56,976 bases of DNA. Source: Bacillus crepusculi (GTDB lineage: Bacteria > Bacillota > Bacilli > Bacillales > Bacillaceae). Below, piece after piece: positions 56,043-56,976 of this stretch. Every line of letters starts with the position of its first letter. The first letter of the stretch is position 1. A program made the translations under genes and the position numbers. The stretch spans positions 1 to 56,976 of the forward strand of contig NZ_JACXXE010000014.1 of the NCBI RefSeq assembly GCF_014764715.1. Direction: 5' to 3'. Below the pieces are notes generated by a model that was given only the letters and a program-made list of their open reading frames with translations, was not told the origin of the DNA and searched no databases.

Positions 56043-56945
56043 ATGACAAACATACATGAACGTAATATTGATGGAAAAACAAAATTAGTCGGTCTTCTTG
56101 CGACACCAATCGGGCACAGCCTGTCACCACGGATGCACAACCTTGGCTATACACTAACAGGAATCAACTATGCTTACCTAGCTTTTGAGGTAGGAAATGA
56201 TGAACTAGAAGCAGCAGTAAACGGCATGAAAGCGATGGGCGCAGCTGGATTTAACGTATCCATGCCGAACAAAATGAAAGTACTCGATTACTTAGATGAA
56301 CTAGACGATTCTGCAAAATATACACGCGCAAGCAACACGGTTGTGAACAAAGATGGCAAGCTGGTTGGCTACAACACAGATGGTCTTGGTTACGTAAGAA
56401 ACTTAATTGAACATGGCGTTGAACTAGCTGGACAAAAGGTCACACTCGTTGGATCTGGCGGCGCTGCGACACCGATTGCGATTCAGCTTGCACAATCAGG
56501 TATTCGTGAAATTAGTATTTTTGCTCGTAATGATCAATACTTTATTCAAGCAGAAGAAAATGTAAATTACATCAACAACGAAATGAAATCATTCGGTGTC
56601 AAAGCGAATATTTTCCCACTTGAAGACAAAGACGCTTTCCGTCGTGAAGTAGCTGAAAGTGCGATCCTAGCAAACGGGACAAGCCTTGGCATGAAACCAT
56701 TAGATGAGCTCAGCATTATTGACGATACCCTTGATGTATTACGCAAAGACTTAATCGTGACAGATGTTGTCTACAACCCGCAAAAAACAAAACTTCTTGC
56801 GCAAGCACAAGAAGCTGGCGCCAAAACGATTAACGGTCTTGGCATGATGCTATGGCAAGGTGCCCTTGCATACAAACTCTTTACTGGCGAGGATATGCCA
56901 GTTGATCAAGTGAAACAGATTCTTTTTGAAAACGACCGTTTCTAA
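56043..56945 (+). CDS. Quinate/shikimate dehydrogenase, YdiB/AroE family
   Basis: The 300-residue enzyme has the shikimate-binding blocks GHSLSPRMHN (about residues 24-33) and NVSMPNK, the NTDG motif, and the nucleotide-binding GSGGAATPIA (about residue 137). After the dinucleotide fold it reads FARNDQYF, where NADP-specific AroE usually has NRT; YdiB-type enzymes accept NAD. ATG 56043 is chosen because AAAGGAG lies nine bases upstream. With the MFS gene it suggests catabolic rather than biosynthetic use; the housekeeping aroE should lie elsewhere. Confidence 0.85.
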   Translation: MTNIHERNIDGKTKLVGLLATPIGHSLSPRMHNLGYTLTGINYAYLAFEVGNDELEAAVNGMKAMGAAGFNVSMPNKMKVLDYLDELDDSAKYTRASNTVVNKDGKLVGYNTDGLGYVRNLIEHGVELAGQKVTLVGSGGAATPIAIQLAQSGIREISIFARNDQYFIQAEENVNYINNEMKSFGVKANIFPLEDKDAFRREVAESAILANGTSLGMKPLDELSIIDDTLDVLRKDLIVTDVVYNPQKTKLLAQAQEAGAKTINGLGMMLWQGALAYKLFTGEDMPVDQVKQILFENDRF

Positions 56946-56976
56946 ACGAAACACATCAAAAAAGACGACCTCCGCT

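Overview
The window reads as chromosomal DNA of a low-GC Bacillus of the subtilis clade, most likely the B. pumilus / safensis / altitudinis group. The grounds are the gene families (gan, gnt, bgl-licT, Rap/Phr), AGGAGG-type ribosome binding sites, catabolite-response (cre) boxes, and intrinsic terminators after most operons. The species level is inference. No rRNA, tRNA, transposase, integrase or CRISPR array was seen.

Layout. 1-9.4 kb: a soluble double-PAS chemotaxis receptor with a sigma-D promoter, an amino-acid permease, an AlkC-like DNA repair protein, a gluconate kinase/permease pair under an RpiR-type regulator, and a nucleoside hydrolase. 9.4-14.1 kb: a probable interbacterial toxin locus. 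It has a lipase-fold protein with a helical C-terminal tail, two divergent DUF1433 genes as candidate immunity (one a decayed tandem copy), a small helical protein and an unknown membrane protein. 14.1-23.2 kb: a LysR regulator and the galactan operon ganR / ganS-P-Q-B-A. 23.2-27.6 kb: a strikingly AT-rich insert carrying a circular bacteriocin cluster of the amylocyclin type (order acnB-A-C-D-E-F). Its 65-residue core ends in KKYAAEW. The acnB reading frame is disturbed, and the precursor lacks its own ribosome binding site.

27.6-36 kb: a citrate transporter, a DUF4064 protein, an ABC exporter pair, a PhnA-like zinc-ribbon protein, and a glycerate system (CdaR regulator, GntP-family permease, glycerate kinase). 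A perfect 18-bp palindrome follows the regulator gene and has a degenerate twin in its promoter. 36-41.2 kb: a TetR-controlled export operon (MFS pump, FtsX-type permease, ATPase) with matching operators at both promoters. 41.2-47.6 kb: a Rap phosphatase with an overlapping phr peptide gene, then bglP-bglH-licT, whose leader holds a LicT antiterminator/terminator switch, a promoter and a cre box.

47.6-57 kb: a secreted or membrane-anchored unknown protein, a PadR/DUF4188 pair, a Nudix CoA pyrophosphatase, and an XRE/DUF3169 pair with a TTTGACAAT dyad. Next comes an amino-acid permease behind a single-aptamer glycine riboswitch, and then a LacI regulator. Last is a two-gene operon of an MFS carrier and a YdiB-like quinate/shikimate dehydrogenase. 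Overall this is a sugar and organic-acid uptake region interrupted by two competition modules, the lipase toxin and the circular bacteriocin.
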